This document shows positions 15,887 to 23,829 of a DNA stretch of 64,000 nucleotides, piece by piece (positions within the stretch are counted from its first letter, which is position 1; each line of letters begins with the position of its first letter). The notes under the pieces are model-generated. The model was given only the letters and a program-made list of their open reading frames with translations. It did no database searches and was not told where the DNA came from. The stretch comes from PALSA-612 sp963765295 (GTDB lineage Bacteria; Actinomycetota; Thermoleophilia; Gaiellales; Gaiellaceae). The translations under genes were made by a program, and so were the position numbers. The stretch is from contig CAVXVO010000004.1 of assembly GCA_963765295.1 (NCBI GenBank), positions 186,001 through 250,000 of the forward strand, given 5' to 3'.

Positions 15887-17707
15887 CTATCCTCGTGGTC
15901 TGGCGACTGCGGCGGGGTTGGGTGCGCCGACGTACACCTTCGCCGCTGCCGGGTCGCCGATGACCGCGACGTCGATGATGCACGCGTCGAGCAGCGGCCC
16001 TACCTTGACACCGGCCCTCAGGCAGATCGCCCGCGCCTTCTTGGCGATGGCCGGGTTCTGCTTCTGCAGGTCGTTGGCGTAGAACGGCGCCGTCGGATTG
16101 CCCGGCTTGACCGCCGGCTTGCTGCACAGCAGCGACTCGCCCTTCTTCAGGCGCCAACTGTTGCCGTAGACCGAATACAGCGACGAGAACGACAACGGCT
16201 CGGTCAACACGGCGCCACCGCGGGTTGCCAGTTGATTCACGTTGCCGTTCGCGTTTGCAAGCAACCCGCGCACGACCTCCGGCCACCGGCCGAGACCGAC
16301 CGTGACGTCGATCCAGGTCGGGTTGACCGTGGCACGCACGCTGTCACCCTGGGGAGAGCGGATCAGATACACGTTGCCCGTCCGCAGCACGTCGACACCA
16401 CCCGACAGCCGAAGCAGCGTCCCGTCGCTGACGCGCGTCGCCTTGCCGTTCACCTCGACCCGATTCGGCAGGCAAACGGCAACCCTCGTCGACCCCATCC
16501 GCGTCGCCACCGCCTTGTTCACATCGGCGTTCGGCCACGTCGGCGCCCCCGACTGCTGGCGCGTCTGCACGGCGAACTTCGGACCGGTCGTCGCCAGGAG
16601 GAAGTCACCCGCCGCCTGAAAGTCGTACAACAGGCTGTTGAACGTCGTCAGATGCGTATCGCCGTTGCCGGTCGCGGGCTGACACGCACCGGCCGTGGGA
16701 CCGGAGGTGTTGCTCTCCGTCGTCACGACCGCGGGAGCGGGCCCGTTCATCTGAAGCGGGGTGCTCACGAAGCTCAGGTTGTTCGTCTCGCCCGTGAACC
16801 CTTCGATCTTGCAAAGAGGCGCATGGGTGGTGTTGTAATGCACGGTCGTCCTCACGACGATCGTCGAGTTGGCGTTGAAGTTCGCCTGCGCAAAGCAGCA
16901 GTCGCCGACGATCGTGAACTCGAGGTCCGTCCACGCAGCCGCGAGGCTGAGCGGACTGCCCGTGCTCGACGCGTTCGCGGTCGTGCTCCCGACCAACCTC
17001 ACCGTGTCGTTGCCGCTCCTCGTGTCGCCGATCAACCGCAAGCTGGCCAGGTTGGTGGCGTTGACGGTCTGGACGGGAACGGTCGTACCGGGGCTGTTCA
17101 TGACGCAATCCCCGGCACCGTCCGAGAACCAGCTACCCGGCAGCCCCGAGCACGCTGCGTTGTAGCCGATGACCCAGAACTGGATGAACACCGCCGCCAT
17201 CGTCTTCGAGGAGTAGAGAAACTGCTCCCAGCCCTGGCACCCCGGATGGCCGCTGCAAAGCGGGGTCGTGAAGAACTGGGTGTTGAGCTGCAGCGAGTAG
17301 GCATCGGCCTGTTGTGCCCCCGCCCCGCTGACGAGTCCTGTCTCGCTGATGCCCGCGTTGGCGCTGTCGAACGAGCCCTCAGCCGCGATCTCGTTGGTCC
17401 CGAAGCCGGGAGACACGGCGCCCGAGAAATCGTTGCCGTTCCCGATCGTGAACGGACGCGGCCCGCGCGCGGGCGGAAACGGCAACCGCTTCAACGTCAC
17501 GCATCCCGTGCCGATCCACGCGACCTTCGGGTATGCCGCCCTGAAGCACCCCCGCGACGGTACGCGCAGTTTCGCCATCGCGCTTTCCCAGGCGGCATGA
17601 GGCGGCTCCTTCGCCGCACGCGCGCCCGTCACCAGTGAGCCCGCACTCAGGCCCAACGCAAACACCACAACAACAAAGACGAGAATGAGGCCGCGTTGTC
17701 GAGTCAC
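15887..17707 (-). CDS. Secreted protein with a von Willebrand type D-like domain
   Basis: A 606-residue exported protein. The GTG at 17707 is chosen because GGGAGGT lies 6 bases upstream and the start gives a clean signal peptide (MTRQRGLILVFVVVVFALGLSAG). The first half (~40-330) is a Cys-containing, Asn/Ser/Thr-rich domain I do not recognise. Residues ~345-510 look like a VWD domain: GDTHLTTFNSLLYDFQAAGDF, then FAVQTRQQ and a later NANGNVNQL segment. VWD domains usually hold proteins together through disulfides or bind calcium. Cysteines are paired along the protein. The gene is monocistronic, ending in a strong hairpin and starting beside a 439-base gap. Confidence 0.72.
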   Translation of the reverse strand: MTRQRGLILVFVVVVFALGLSAGSLVTGARAAKEPPHAAWESAMAKLRVPSRGCFRAAYPKVAWIGTGCVTLKRLPFPPARGPRPFTIGNGNDFSGAVSPGFGTNEIAAEGSFDSANAGISETGLVSGAGAQQADAYSLQLNTQFFTTPLCSGHPGCQGWEQFLYSSKTMAAVFIQFWVIGYNAACSGLPGSWFSDGAGDCVMNSPGTTVPVQTVNATNLASLRLIGDTRSGNDTVRLVGSTTANASSTGSPLSLAAAWTDLEFTIVGDCCFAQANFNANSTIVVRTTVHYNTTHAPLCKIEGFTGETNNLSFVSTPLQMNGPAPAVVTTESNTSGPTAGACQPATGNGDTHLTTFNSLLYDFQAAGDFLLATTGPKFAVQTRQQSGAPTWPNADVNKAVATRMGSTRVAVCLPNRVEVNGKATRVSDGTLLRLSGGVDVLRTGNVYLIRSPQGDSVRATVNPTWIDVTVGLGRWPEVVRGLLANANGNVNQLATRGGAVLTEPLSFSSLYSVYGNSWRLKKGESLLCSKPAVKPGNPTAPFYANDLQKQNPAIAKKARAICLRAGVKVGPLLDACIIDVAVIGDPAAAKVYVGAPNPAAVARPRG

Positions 17708-18146
17708 TTTGCACCTCCCTTTACGGGTCAGGCCGCAGACCAACAATCGCGTAGCGCACGACATTAACTCGTTCGTCGTTTGGTGTCAACCAATATCGCG
17801 TCGATTAACGTCAGTGAATATCGACGTAATCTGACCCACCGTCAACAGCACGGTTTTTGCGATCTATCTCGACGACACGGGCCTTGGGCCGAACTGCCGT
17901 ATCCCGCCCATGGCGCGGGAGTACGGGTTTTCACTGACGCGCCCCTCCGTGTCGTCACGGACGCGCCTCCCGGCGGCGGATGAAACAGTGGCGGCCACAT
18001 AGCGGCACTCCTTCTGCGAAGGACACCGCGCACTACCTCCGCCCTGAAGATCGAAGACCCTCGGCCAGTCGCTCCCAGACCATCCGGGGGTCTTCGTGTT
18101 TCGCGCGGCCGGCGGCTCACGAGCACGCCGACGTACCCTTTCGTCC
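17708..18146. other. Gap between the divergent VWD and fpg genes
   Basis: No supported gene. The first 150 bases are clearly more A+T-rich than the surroundings and hold the region where the VWD promoter should lie, with a repeated AATATCG. A 6-bp hairpin TCCTTC/GAAGGA lies near 18010-18024. An 8-bp inverted repeat GAAGACCC / GGGTCTTC spans 18053-18095 just before fpg. Short ORFs here have no family resemblance. Confidence 0.4.
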
Positions 18147-18974
18147 ATGCCTGAACTGCCCGAGGTCGAGGCCCTTCGTCGTGCGCTCGACGAGCCCGTG
18201 CGCGCGTTCCCGATCGAGCGCGCCGGGCCCGCCCACGTGGCGACGCTGAAGACGATCGACCCGCCGCTCGAGAGGCTCGCGGGGCAGCGGCTCGCGGGCG
18301 CGACGCGACGCGGCAAGCGCCTCCTGTTCGAGACCGACGACGGCGAGCTCGTGCTGATGGTGCACCTGATGTCCGCCGGGCGCCTGCGCTACCTGCGAGC
18401 CGGAGAGAAAGGGCCGAAGACGCCCGCCTTCCGCCTCCGCTTCCAGGGCGGCGGCGAGCTCGTGCTCACCGAGGCCGGCTCGAAGAAGCGGGCAGGCGTG
18501 TGGCTGCTGACGCCGGAGCAGGCCGCCGACGAGCTCGCGCATCTCGGTCCCGAGGCGCTCGGGATCGGCGCGGAGCGGCTCGGCGAGATCCTCGCGGCCG
18601 ACTCGCGCCGCCTCCACCCGCTCCTCCGCGACCAGCGCGCGATCGCGGGCATCGGCCGGGCGTGGTCGAACGAGATCCTCCACACGGCGCGCCTGTCGCC
18701 GTTCGCGCTCTCGACGCAGCTTTCCCCGGAAGAGACGCAGCGGCTCGCGAACGCGATCGACGAGGAGCTCTCCCGCGGCCTCGAGCTCCGCGTCGCAGGC
18801 GCGGGCAACGCGAAGACCTACCGCATCCACGACCGCCTCGGAGAGCCGTGTCCGGTCTGCGAGACGCCGATCGCCAGGGTCGACTTCGAGGAGCACACGA
18901 TCTACTACTGCCCGCGCTGCCAGACGGGCGGCCGCGTCCTCAAGGATCGTCGTCTCTCGCGTCTGCTGCGCTAG
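18147..18974 (+). CDS. fpg: Formamidopyrimidine-DNA glycosylase
   Basis: A 275-residue base-excision repair enzyme that removes oxidised purines such as 8-oxoguanine and cuts the backbone. The N-terminus PELPEVE gives catalytic P2 and E3, and K57 sits in RRGKRLLFE. The helix-two-turn-helix region includes IAGIGRAWSNEILH. The C-terminal zinc finger is CPVC ... YYCPRCQTGGRVLKDR. The H2TH variant SNEILHTARLSPF resembles the actinobacterial Fpg/Nei branch, so exact lesion preference is open. folE2 follows after 9 bases, and clpS overlaps folE2, giving an unusual three-gene unit. Confidence 0.93.
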   Translation: MPELPEVEALRRALDEPVRAFPIERAGPAHVATLKTIDPPLERLAGQRLAGATRRGKRLLFETDDGELVLMVHLMSAGRLRYLRAGEKGPKTPAFRLRFQGGGELVLTEAGSKKRAGVWLLTPEQAADELAHLGPEALGIGAERLGEILAADSRRLHPLLRDQRAIAGIGRAWSNEILHTARLSPFALSTQLSPEETQRLANAIDEELSRGLELRVAGAGNAKTYRIHDRLGEPCPVCETPIARVDFEEHTIYYCPRCQTGGRVLKDRRLSRLLR

Positions 18975-18983
18975 CGTTGCCAC

Positions 18984-19964
18984 ATGGCGACGACCGATTC
19001 ACGCCTGTTCGCCAACGACCTGCAGGCCTCGGCGCCCGAGGTCAGGATCGGGCTCTCGCGCGCCGGCGTCACGGGCGTCCACAAGGCGATCCGCCTGCGG
19101 CGCGGTCCGCACGAGAAGCTCGTCTCGGCGCAGATCGACTGTTTCGTCGACCTCGAGCCGGCGCAGAAGGGTGTCCACATGTCGCGCTTCCCGGAGCTGT
19201 TCGGCGCGGCGATCGACGACGTCGTGATCCGAGAGGCGTTCCTGATCGAGGAGCTCGCCGAGCACATCGCGGGACACGTCCTCGGCCGCCAGCGCGCCCT
19301 CCGCGCCGAGGTGAAGATCGTCGCCTCCTATCCGATGGCGCGCCGGACGCCGGTGTCGGACCTGCCGACGCAGGAGATGGTCTCGCTGATCGGGATCGCG
19401 ACCGCCTCCGCCGCGGGCACGCGGCGGGTCGTCGGCGTCGAGGCGACGGGGATCAACGCCTGTCCGTGCGCGCAGGGCATGGTGCGCGACCATGCAGCCG
19501 AGCGGCTCGCCGAGGCCGGGTTCGACGCGCCGGACGTCGAGCAGATCCTCGACCTCGTCCCACTCGCGACGCACAACCAGCGCGGCCGCGGCACGCTCTA
19601 CGTGGGCACGGCGCGCAGCGGCGTCAACGCCGAGCGGCTGGTCGAGATCGTCGAGGACTCGATGAGCTCGCCGATCTACGAGCTGCTCAAGCGGCCGGAC
19701 GAGCTGCACGTCGTCGAGCAGGCGCACGCGCGGCCGCGGTTCGTCGAGGACTCGGTGCGCCTCGCGCTCAAGGGTGCGCTCGACGCCCACCCGGAGCTCG
19801 ACGGCGGCGACTTCCTCTACTCACGGCAGGTCAACTTCGAGACGATCCACAGCCACGACGTGCTCGCCGAGCGCTACGGCACGGTCGGCGAGCTGCGCGC
19901 CGAGCTCGAGAACGGCACGCGCCTCGAGCGCCACACCGAGCTGGCCGCCTGGCTCACCTCGTGA
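18984..19964 (+). CDS. folE2: GTP cyclohydrolase FolE2 (type IB)
   Basis: A 326-residue enzyme converting GTP to 7,8-dihydroneopterin triphosphate, the first step of folate synthesis. It is a metal-flexible alternative to FolE. The active-site Cys lies in GINACPCAQGM. The family blocks AEVKIVASYPMARRTPVSDL and QVNFETIHSHD are also present. The ATG at 18984 follows fpg by 9 bases. Its stop is inside the clpS start (GTGA). No folP, folB or folK lies nearby, so the enzyme is not in a folate operon here. Confidence 0.92.
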   Translation: MATTDSRLFANDLQASAPEVRIGLSRAGVTGVHKAIRLRRGPHEKLVSAQIDCFVDLEPAQKGVHMSRFPELFGAAIDDVVIREAFLIEELAEHIAGHVLGRQRALRAEVKIVASYPMARRTPVSDLPTQEMVSLIGIATASAAGTRRVVGVEATGINACPCAQGMVRDHAAERLAEAGFDAPDVEQILDLVPLATHNQRGRGTLYVGTARSGVNAERLVEIVEDSMSSPIYELLKRPDELHVVEQAHARPRFVEDSVRLALKGALDAHPELDGGDFLYSRQVNFETIHSHDVLAERYGTVGELRAELENGTRLERHTELAAWLTS

Positions 19965-20242
19965 CGAAGACCGTCGAGCGGATCTCGCGCGGCTCGGGCT
20001 CCTCGCTCGACGACCCCTGGCGCGTGATCGTCCTGAACGACAACCACAACACGTTCGACGGCGTCGCCGCGGCGCTGTCGCGCGTCCTCCCCGGCGTCTC
20101 CTTCGACCAGGGCATGAAGCTCGCCGACACGATCCACGCCACCGGCCGCGCGATCGTCTGGTCGGGCCACCGCGAGGTCGCCGAGATGTACTGGACAGGC
20201 CTCAGGGACGCCGGCCTGACGCTGGCTCCGCTCGAGCAGTAG
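19961..20242 (+). CDS. clpS: ATP-dependent Clp protease adaptor ClpS
   Basis: A 93-residue adaptor that binds N-degron proteins and delivers them to ClpC/ClpA. The core begins PWRVIVLNDNHNTFDGVAAAL, matching the family WxVxLxNDxxxTxxxV pattern. It contains the acidic ND residues that hold the substrate amino terminus and a hydrophobic pocket region. The family His pair is represented by DTIHATGRAIVWSGHREVAE. The GTG start overlaps the folE2 stop by 4 bases. The matching ClpC chaperone is at 54590-57133. The short unstructured N-terminus (TKTVERISRGSGS) is typical. Confidence 0.9.
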   Translation: MTKTVERISRGSGSSLDDPWRVIVLNDNHNTFDGVAAALSRVLPGVSFDQGMKLADTIHATGRAIVWSGHREVAEMYWTGLRDAGLTLAPLEQ

Positions 20243-20260
20243 CGCTCGAGCAGTGGGCCC

Positions 20261-20968
20261 TCAGAGCAGAGGGTCGTCGACGGCGGCCATGCGCTCGAAG
20301 AACTCGATCGCCTCGCCGGGGCTCGGGACGGTGAGGACGTTGTCGGCCGCGAAGGGCTCCGCCTGTGGCCACGCGCTCTCGCGGATCCGTTCGGCCGCCG
20401 TGGCGAAGTCGTACCCGGTGACGCGCGGCGAATAGCCGGGCCCGAACATGCCCCAGTACGCGCCCGGAAGCTCGGCGTAGGGCATCCCGACGCTGCCGGG
20501 GCAGATCAGCCGGTAGAGGCCGAACTCCCGGTCGTAGGCCACGTGCGTGTGCCCGTGGACGACGACCTGCTGCGTCAGACCGGCGAGCGCAACCTCCAGC
20601 CTCAGGTCCGGCGAGCGCTCCGTGATCACCTCCTCGTCCGAGCGGGGCGAGCCGTGGCAGAAGAGGACAGGGCCGAGGTCGTCCACGTCCACGACGACCG
20701 TCTCCTGGAGCCCGCGGAGAAACGCCCGCTGCTCGTCCGAGAGCTGCTCGGCCGGCCAGCCCTTGATGTCGCGGTCGGCGTTGCCGCGGATCCAGACGGC
20801 GCGGTCGCCGAGCGAGCGCAGCAGCTCGAGACATTCGACCGGGAACGGCCCCGCGGACACGTCACCGCCCACGAGCACGACGTCCGGCGCCTCGCGCTCG
20901 ACCTCGAGGAGCACCGCCTCGAGCGCCGGGAGGTTGCCGTGCACGTCGTAGAGCGCGGCGACGCGCAC
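20261..20968 (-). CDS. Calcineurin-like metallophosphoesterase (YfcE/MJ0936-like)
   Basis: A 235-residue phosphoesterase with the five metal blocks in order: DVHGN, GDVSAG, GNAD, CHGSPR and GHTH. These mark a two-metal site and a phosphodiesterase or phosphatase activity; the substrate is not predictable. The GTG at 20968 starts the fold directly (MRVAALYDVHGN). It follows the small epsilon-like gene by 7 bases and converges on clpS. Confidence 0.85.
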   Translation of the reverse strand: MRVAALYDVHGNLPALEAVLLEVEREAPDVVLVGGDVSAGPFPVECLELLRSLGDRAVWIRGNADRDIKGWPAEQLSDEQRAFLRGLQETVVVDVDDLGPVLFCHGSPRSDEEVITERSPDLRLEVALAGLTQQVVVHGHTHVAYDREFGLYRLICPGSVGMPYAELPGAYWGMFGPGYSPRVTGYDFATAAERIRESAWPQAEPFAADNVLTVPSPGEAIEFFERMAAVDDPLL

Positions 20969-20975
20969 GTGCTGC

Positions 20976-21152
20976 CTAGTCGTCCTCGCCGGGCTCGTCG
21001 AGGACGTTCTCGCGCAGCCCGGCGGCCCACCACGGCCCGGGCGTGCGCTCCTCCTCGGCCCGTACCCGTTCGAGCGCGGCCACGATCGCCGCCCGCTCGT
21101 CGGGAGTCGGCTCGGGCGTGATCTCGATCTGATTACCCCCTTCGAGGGTCAC
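20976..21152 (-). CDS. Acyl-CoA carboxylase epsilon-like small subunit
   Basis: A 58-residue protein starting with GTG. The pattern IEITPEPTPDERAAIVAALE followed by a polar helix and PGPWWAAGLREN is typical of the tiny epsilon subunits that join actinobacterial acyl-CoA carboxylase beta subunits to the biotin-carrying alpha subunits. A propionyl-CoA carboxylase beta gene lies 2.7 kb away on the same strand (23830-25395), which supports the call, although other genes lie between. It is directly upstream of the metallophosphoesterase. Short length makes the assignment tentative. Confidence 0.6.
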   Translation of the reverse strand: MTLEGGNQIEITPEPTPDERAAIVAALERVRAEEERTPGPWWAAGLRENVLDEPGEDD

Positions 21153-21199
21153 CCGCTAGAGCCTAGTGCACCCGCTGCGAAGCGACCGATGGGGAGAGT

Positions 21200-22225
21200 G
21201 TGGGTCGTCGTTCGCTTCTCGCCGTCGCCGCGCTCGCGGCGCTGGCCTCGCCGCTCGCCGCCACGGCCTCGCCGCGGGCGAGCGCGTGGGACCAGCCCCA
21301 GATCAAGGCCGTCACCGCGGCCGGCCTCCTGGGCGCCGACCCGACCGACTTCCGGCCGGACGACCCACTGACCGCCGGCGACCTCAGCGACCTCCTCGCA
21401 GGCCTGACGGGGAAGCCCGCAGTCCCGCCGGCCGATCCGTCGGCGACGGTCACGATCGCCCAGCTCGACGCCGCCCTGGTGCGCGGCGAGGGACTCGGCG
21501 CGGCCGCAGCCCGCTTCCGCGCCGCCCTCGTTGCCGCCGGCCTCAATCCTCCCGCCCGCTTCGGCCCCGAGGTCGTCGCGCGCCTGCTCGGCTTTCGCAC
21601 CGACCACCCGCAGTCGCAGGAGTACCTCGAGCCCGCACCGTCGTCCGTCGCCTCGCGCGCCGAGGCCGCCTACTCGGCAGCCAAGATCCTCGGCTGGAAG
21701 GGCTGGGAGAAGCAGTACGTGAGCGGGCTCTCTGCGACGATCTCGGTTCCCGTCGTCAGCGGCTGGCAGCAGACGATCCTCAAGCAGGCCGTCTCGCTGA
21801 TCGGCTACCCGTACGTGTTCGCCGGGACGAGCGAGAAGCCGCAGACCGTGCTCGGCAAGCCCGTTCCCGGCGGCTTCGACTGCTCCGGCTTCGTGTGGCG
21901 GGTCTACAAGCTGGCGAGCTACGCCGTCGGCACCCCGCTCGCGGACTCGCTGAAGGGCCGGACGACGTATGCGATGAGCGGCGAGGTGCCTGCCTCGCGG
22001 CGCATCCCGTTGGCGAGCCTCGAGCCGGGCGACGTCCTCTTCTTCGGCTCGAAAGGCCCGCGCTCGAAGCCGGCGCAGATCTACCACGCCGGTATCTACC
22101 TCGGCGGCGGCTGGATGATCCACTCGACCGGCACCGGTGTCTCGCTCGCGCCGATCACCACCGGCTACTACGTCACGAGCTTCGCCTGGGGGCGCAGACC
22201 GTTGGCCGAAGCCGGCCTCGAATAG
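21200..22225 (+). CDS. Secreted NlpC/P60 peptidoglycan hydrolase
   Basis: A 341-residue exported protein starting with GTG, with a signal peptide ending near ATASPRA. Residues ~30-160 hold two to three SLH-like units (AVTAAGLLGADPTDFRPDDPLT and similar) that probably anchor it to the cell wall. The C-terminal NlpC/P60 domain has catalytic Cys228 in GGFDCSGFVWR, and the His in YHAGIYLGGGWMIHS. Such enzymes cut between D-Glu and the third residue of the stem peptide. hpnB follows after 15 bases. Confidence 0.88.
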   Translation: MGRRSLLAVAALAALASPLAATASPRASAWDQPQIKAVTAAGLLGADPTDFRPDDPLTAGDLSDLLAGLTGKPAVPPADPSATVTIAQLDAALVRGEGLGAAAARFRAALVAAGLNPPARFGPEVVARLLGFRTDHPQSQEYLEPAPSSVASRAEAAYSAAKILGWKGWEKQYVSGLSATISVPVVSGWQQTILKQAVSLIGYPYVFAGTSEKPQTVLGKPVPGGFDCSGFVWRVYKLASYAVGTPLADSLKGRTTYAMSGEVPASRRIPLASLEPGDVLFFGSKGPRSKPAQIYHAGIYLGGGWMIHSTGTGVSLAPITTGYYVTSFAWGRRPLAEAGLE

Positions 22226-22240
22226 TTCAAAGTCCCACGC

Positions 22241-23341
22241 GTGATCGCTCTGGCGATCCTCGCGCTCGCCTCGCTCGCCGGGTGGATCGGTGTGCTCGCC
22301 GGCACCGCGCGTGCCTGGGACCTGCGTCCGATCGCCGAGGACGAGGTCGAGCCGCCGGAGCCGGAGCGCTGGCCTTCGGTCGCCGTGCTCGTGCCGGCCC
22401 GGAACGAGGCCGATCTGCTCCCCTCGACGCTTCCCGCCCTGCTCGCGCAGGACTATCCCGGTGCCTGGCACCTCGTCCTCGTCGACGACCGCTCGACGGA
22501 CGGCACCGCCGCAGCCGTACGAGCGTGCGGTGCCGAGCCGGTGCCGGGCACGGAGCTGCCGGACGGCTGGGTCGGCAAGGTGTGGGCGCTCGAGCAGGCG
22601 GCGCGGCACGCCCGTGATGCCGACTACTACCTGCTGACCGACGCGGACATCCGGCACGCGCCGCACTCGCTGCGACGGCTCGTCGCCGAGAGCGAGGCTG
22701 CCGGCCTGGCGCTGGACAGCCGCCTGGCGCGGCTCCGCTGCCGGGCACCGGCCGAGCGGCTCCTGATCCCGCCGTTCGTCTACTTCTTCAACCTGCTCTA
22801 CCCGATGCGGCGGGTGAACGACCCGCGGAGCCGGGTCGCTGCGGCCGCCGGCGGCTGCGTCCTCGTCCGCCGCGAGGCGCTCGAGCGTGCAGGCGGCTTC
22901 GCCGCGATCCGCGACCGCGTGATCGACGACGTGAGCCTGGCACGTGCGGTCAAGCCGGTCGGCCCGATCCGCCTCTCCGTCAGCCGCACCGACGTCGAGA
23001 GCCTCCGCGCGCACGATCTGCGCGGTGTCTGGCGGATGGTGCGGCGCACGGCGTTCACGGAGCTTCGCCACTCGTGGGCGCTGCTCGCGCTCACGCTCGC
23101 GCTGCTCGTCCTGCTCTTTCCGCTGCCGCCGATCCTGACCGTCGTCGGCTTCGCGGCCGGGAGCACGCTGACCGGCGCAGCCGCCGCAGGCGCGTGGGCG
23201 TCGATGACGGCCCTTTATCTCCCGACGACGGCGTACTTCCGCCTCAACCCGGCCTGGACGCTCGCGCTCCCGGTCGCCGGCGTTCTCTACGGTGCGATGA
23301 CGGTCGACTCGGCCCTGCGGCGCCGACGCGCGTCCTGGTGA
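22241..23341 (+). CDS. hpnB: GT2 glycosyltransferase, hopanoid-type HpnB-like
   Basis: A 366-residue membrane glycosyltransferase. A short N-terminal helix precedes the GT-A fold, which has VLVPARNEADLLP, LVDDRSTDGT, the DADIR metal site and AGGCVLVRREALERAGGF. Two or three C-terminal transmembrane helices (~270-345) follow. The arrangement matches hopene-associated glycosyltransferase HpnB. No squalene-hopene cyclase is in the window, so the hopanoid link rests on family resemblance. The GTG at 22241 lies 15 bases after the NlpC/P60 gene. Confidence 0.8.
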   Translation: MIALAILALASLAGWIGVLAGTARAWDLRPIAEDEVEPPEPERWPSVAVLVPARNEADLLPSTLPALLAQDYPGAWHLVLVDDRSTDGTAAAVRACGAEPVPGTELPDGWVGKVWALEQAARHARDADYYLLTDADIRHAPHSLRRLVAESEAAGLALDSRLARLRCRAPAERLLIPPFVYFFNLLYPMRRVNDPRSRVAAAAGGCVLVRREALERAGGFAAIRDRVIDDVSLARAVKPVGPIRLSVSRTDVESLRAHDLRGVWRMVRRTAFTELRHSWALLALTLALLVLLFPLPPILTVVGFAAGSTLTGAAAAGAWASMTALYLPTTAYFRLNPAWTLALPVAGVLYGAMTVDSALRRRRASW

Positions 23342-23358
23342 GCGGTACGCTCCAAGCC

Positions 23359-23823
23359 ATGGACGTCTTCAACCTGAACGGCGACGAGTGGGACGGCACC
23401 CAGGAGCGCGAAGGCTGGCGCTCGAAGGCCACCTCGATCGGCGCGCGGCTCAACGCGGAGCTGATCGGCGGGGGCCTCTACGAGCTCGAGCCGGGGAACA
23501 CGCTCTGGCCCTACCACACGCATCACGCCAACGAGGAGTGGCTGCTCGTCGTGCGCGGGCGGCCGACGCTGCGCTCCCCCGAGGGCGAGCGGGAGCTCGC
23601 CGAGGGCGACGTGGTCTGCTTCCGCCGTGGGAAGGACGGGTTCCACCAGGTCAGCAACGGGACGGACTCGCCGGTGCGCGTCCTGATGATCTCGACGCTG
23701 ATCGTGCCGGAGATCGTCGAATACCCGGACAGCGGGAAGATCGGAGCCAGGAGCGCCGCCGGAGACCGGATCGTGCTCGCCCGGCCGGGGCCGACCCTCG
23801 ACTACTGGGACGGCGAGGACTAG
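23359..23823 (+). CDS. Cupin domain protein
   Basis: A 154-residue single-domain cupin. Motif 1 is YHTHHANEEWLLVVRGRPTLRSPEGE, with His, His and Glu ligands. Motif 2 (GDVVCFRRGKDGFHQVSN) has the last His. The residues fit a divalent metal site. No reaction can be assigned. The ATG at 23359 follows hpnB by 17 bases, so it may be the third gene of that unit. It converges on the carboxylase gene. Confidence 0.8.
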   Translation: MDVFNLNGDEWDGTQEREGWRSKATSIGARLNAELIGGGLYELEPGNTLWPYHTHHANEEWLLVVRGRPTLRSPEGERELAEGDVVCFRRGKDGFHQVSNGTDSPVRVLMISTLIVPEIVEYPDSGKIGARSAAGDRIVLARPGPTLDYWDGED

Positions 23824-23829
23824 GCCGGG

